DNA from: Pseudomonas viridiflava
GTDB taxonomy: Bacteria; Pseudomonadota; Gammaproteobacteria; Pseudomonadales; Pseudomonadaceae
Assembly (NCBI RefSeq): GCF_900601905.1
Contig: NZ_UWFA01000380.1
Location: 186,001-250,000 of the forward strand
Direction: 5' to 3'
DNA length: 64,000 bases
Positions 63,179 to 64,000 of the stretch are shown here, piece after piece (the stretch's first letter is position 1; each line of letters begins with the position of its first letter). Made by a program: the position numbers and the translations under genes. A model generated the notes under the pieces. The model was not told the origin of the DNA. It made no database searches and saw only the letters and a program-made list of their open reading frames with translations.

Positions 63179-64000
63179 ATGACAACCACCGTTCTGGTGC
63201 TGGTCGAGAGTGTCAATGAGTACCTGCCCATTCTGGAAAAAAGCGGTTATCGACTGATTCTGGCACCCACACCGGCGATGCGTGCCGAAGCGGTGGCCAG
63301 CCGCGGCGAGGAGATCACGGCGGTACTGACGCGTGGCCCGCTGGGTTTTTTCGCCGAAGAGATGGCTGCGTTGCCGCACCTGCAGATCATTTGTGTAATC
63401 GGCGCCGGTTATGAACACGTAGACCTCAAGGCTGCCGAGGCCAGGGGTATCACTGTGACCAATGGTGCCGGGGTCAACGCGCCAACGGTGGCCGACCATG
63501 CCATGTCGCTGTTGCTGTCCATCGTGCGCGACATCCCGCAAGCCGACGCTTCGGTGCGTCGCGGCGAATGGCGCAAGCTGACCCGTCCGTCGTTTGCGGG
63601 CAAGCGTCTGGGGATTCTGGGGCTCGGGGCTGTCGGCCTGGCCATTGCCCGGCGCGCAACGGCTTTTGACATGGCGGTGAGTTATCACAGCCGCACAGCG
63701 CGTACCGACGTGAACTTCGATTACTGCGCAAGTGCGCTGGAGTTGGCCAGGGTTTCGGACTTTCTGATCATTGCCACGCCGGGCGGTGCCGGAACGCGCC
63801 ACTTGATCGACCAGCAGGCACTGGATGCCCTCGGACCGCAGGGTTTCGTGATCAACATCGCGCGGGCCAGCGTGATCGACACCGGCGCCCTGATCGAAGC
63901 CCTTCAGCAGCATCGCATTGCCGGTGCGGCGCTGGACGTGTTCGACGATGAGCCGCAGGTGCCGGATGCGCTCAAGACCCTGGCTAACGTGGTGCTGACG
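63179..64000 (+). CDS. D-2-hydroxyacid dehydrogenase (3' end outside window)
   Basis: 274 codons are open to the window edge from ATG 63179, with GGAG 8 nt upstream. The D-2-hydroxyacid fold is clear: VIGAGYEHVDLKAAEARGI, NAD-binding GILGLGAVGLAIARR, IATPGGAGTRHLI, VINIARASVIDTGALI with the catalytic Arg, and the start of AALDVFDDEPQVP (catalytic Glu). The His of the triad lies past the edge. Likely a glyoxylate/hydroxypyruvate reductase (GhrB-like) role. Confidence 0.93.
   Translation, partial: MTTTVLVLVESVNEYLPILEKSGYRLILAPTPAMRAEAVASRGEEITAVLTRGPLGFFAEEMAALPHLQIICVIGAGYEHVDLKAAEARGITVTNGAGVNAPTVADHAMSLLLSIVRDIPQADASVRRGEWRKLTRPSFAGKRLGILGLGAVGLAIARRATAFDMAVSYHSRTARTDVNFDYCASALELARVSDFLIIATPGGAGTRHLIDQQALDALGPQGFVINIARASVIDTGALIEALQQHRIAGAALDVFDDEPQVPDALKTLANVVLT

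Overview
This 64 kb window reads as chromosomal DNA of a Pseudomonas, most likely an environmental or plant-associated species of the P. syringae / P. fluorescens lineages. The grounds are DUF1652 and CsrA/RsmE-type genes, a DUF6543-like giant toxin, phosphatidylcholine synthase, ergothioneine genes, a GntR/GntK/GntT set, and many copies of two Pseudomonas-type REP palindrome families between genes. I see no rRNA, tRNA, CRISPR, prophage or transposase gene. Species cannot be fixed from this sequence alone. Gene names rest on motif and family recognition by reading; no database search was run.

Layout. 0-5.6 kb: the 3' part of a giant toxin-like gene ending in an HExxH domain, then a valine-catabolism pair (acyl-CoA dehydrogenase, 3-hydroxyisobutyryl-CoA hydrolase). 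5.8-10 kb: an EmrAB-like efflux pair and an XdhC-type protein. 10.3-16.5 kb: a single reading frame joining EgtB and EgtD (ergothioneine synthesis), a phosphate transporter, a ZntB/CorA channel and an aldo/keto reductase. 16.6-21.8 kb: a five-gene MarR / FUSC / DUF1656 / HlyD / NodT efflux operon in which every junction overlaps by 4 nt, with palindromes upstream. 22.2-27.5 kb: a PL7 alginate-lyase-type gene, then a CusRS/HprRS-like two-component system facing an exported protein, a cytochrome b561 and a Tat-lipoprotein molybdoenzyme across a control region with two related 15-16 bp boxes. 27.7-32.2 kb: a complete efeUOB-efeM iron-uptake operon behind a Fur box. 32.4-45.8 kb: ampC, SulP, ZapE-like ATPase, several transporters, PhzF, PACE pump with LysR, phosphatidylcholine synthase, hydrolase, LysR/EamA pair. 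45.8-55 kb: mostly small or unstudied genes, including a 24-residue membrane peptide, small acidic and lipoprotein genes, an AT-rich region with a candidate sRNA, an orphan flavoprotein, a DUF3618/holin-like envelope operon and a third-type CsrA (RsmE-like). 55.4-64 kb: a chemoreceptor behind a FliA-type promoter, the gluconate regulon with three copies of one palindromic operator, GlpQ, a frameshifted DUF4160-like/DUF2442 pair, and the start of a 2-hydroxyacid dehydrogenase.

How it works together. The region mixes metal and redox homeostasis (Efe, the molybdoenzyme module, ergothioneine, ZntB), solute and drug export (four pumps) and host/environment functions (toxin, alginate lyase, phosphatidylcholine, chemoreceptor). 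The observations I rate highest are the EgtB-EgtD fusion, the two-box redox/metal module, the candidate sRNA with promoter and terminator, the one-base frameshift that splits the DUF4160-like gene, and the repeated gluconate operator.
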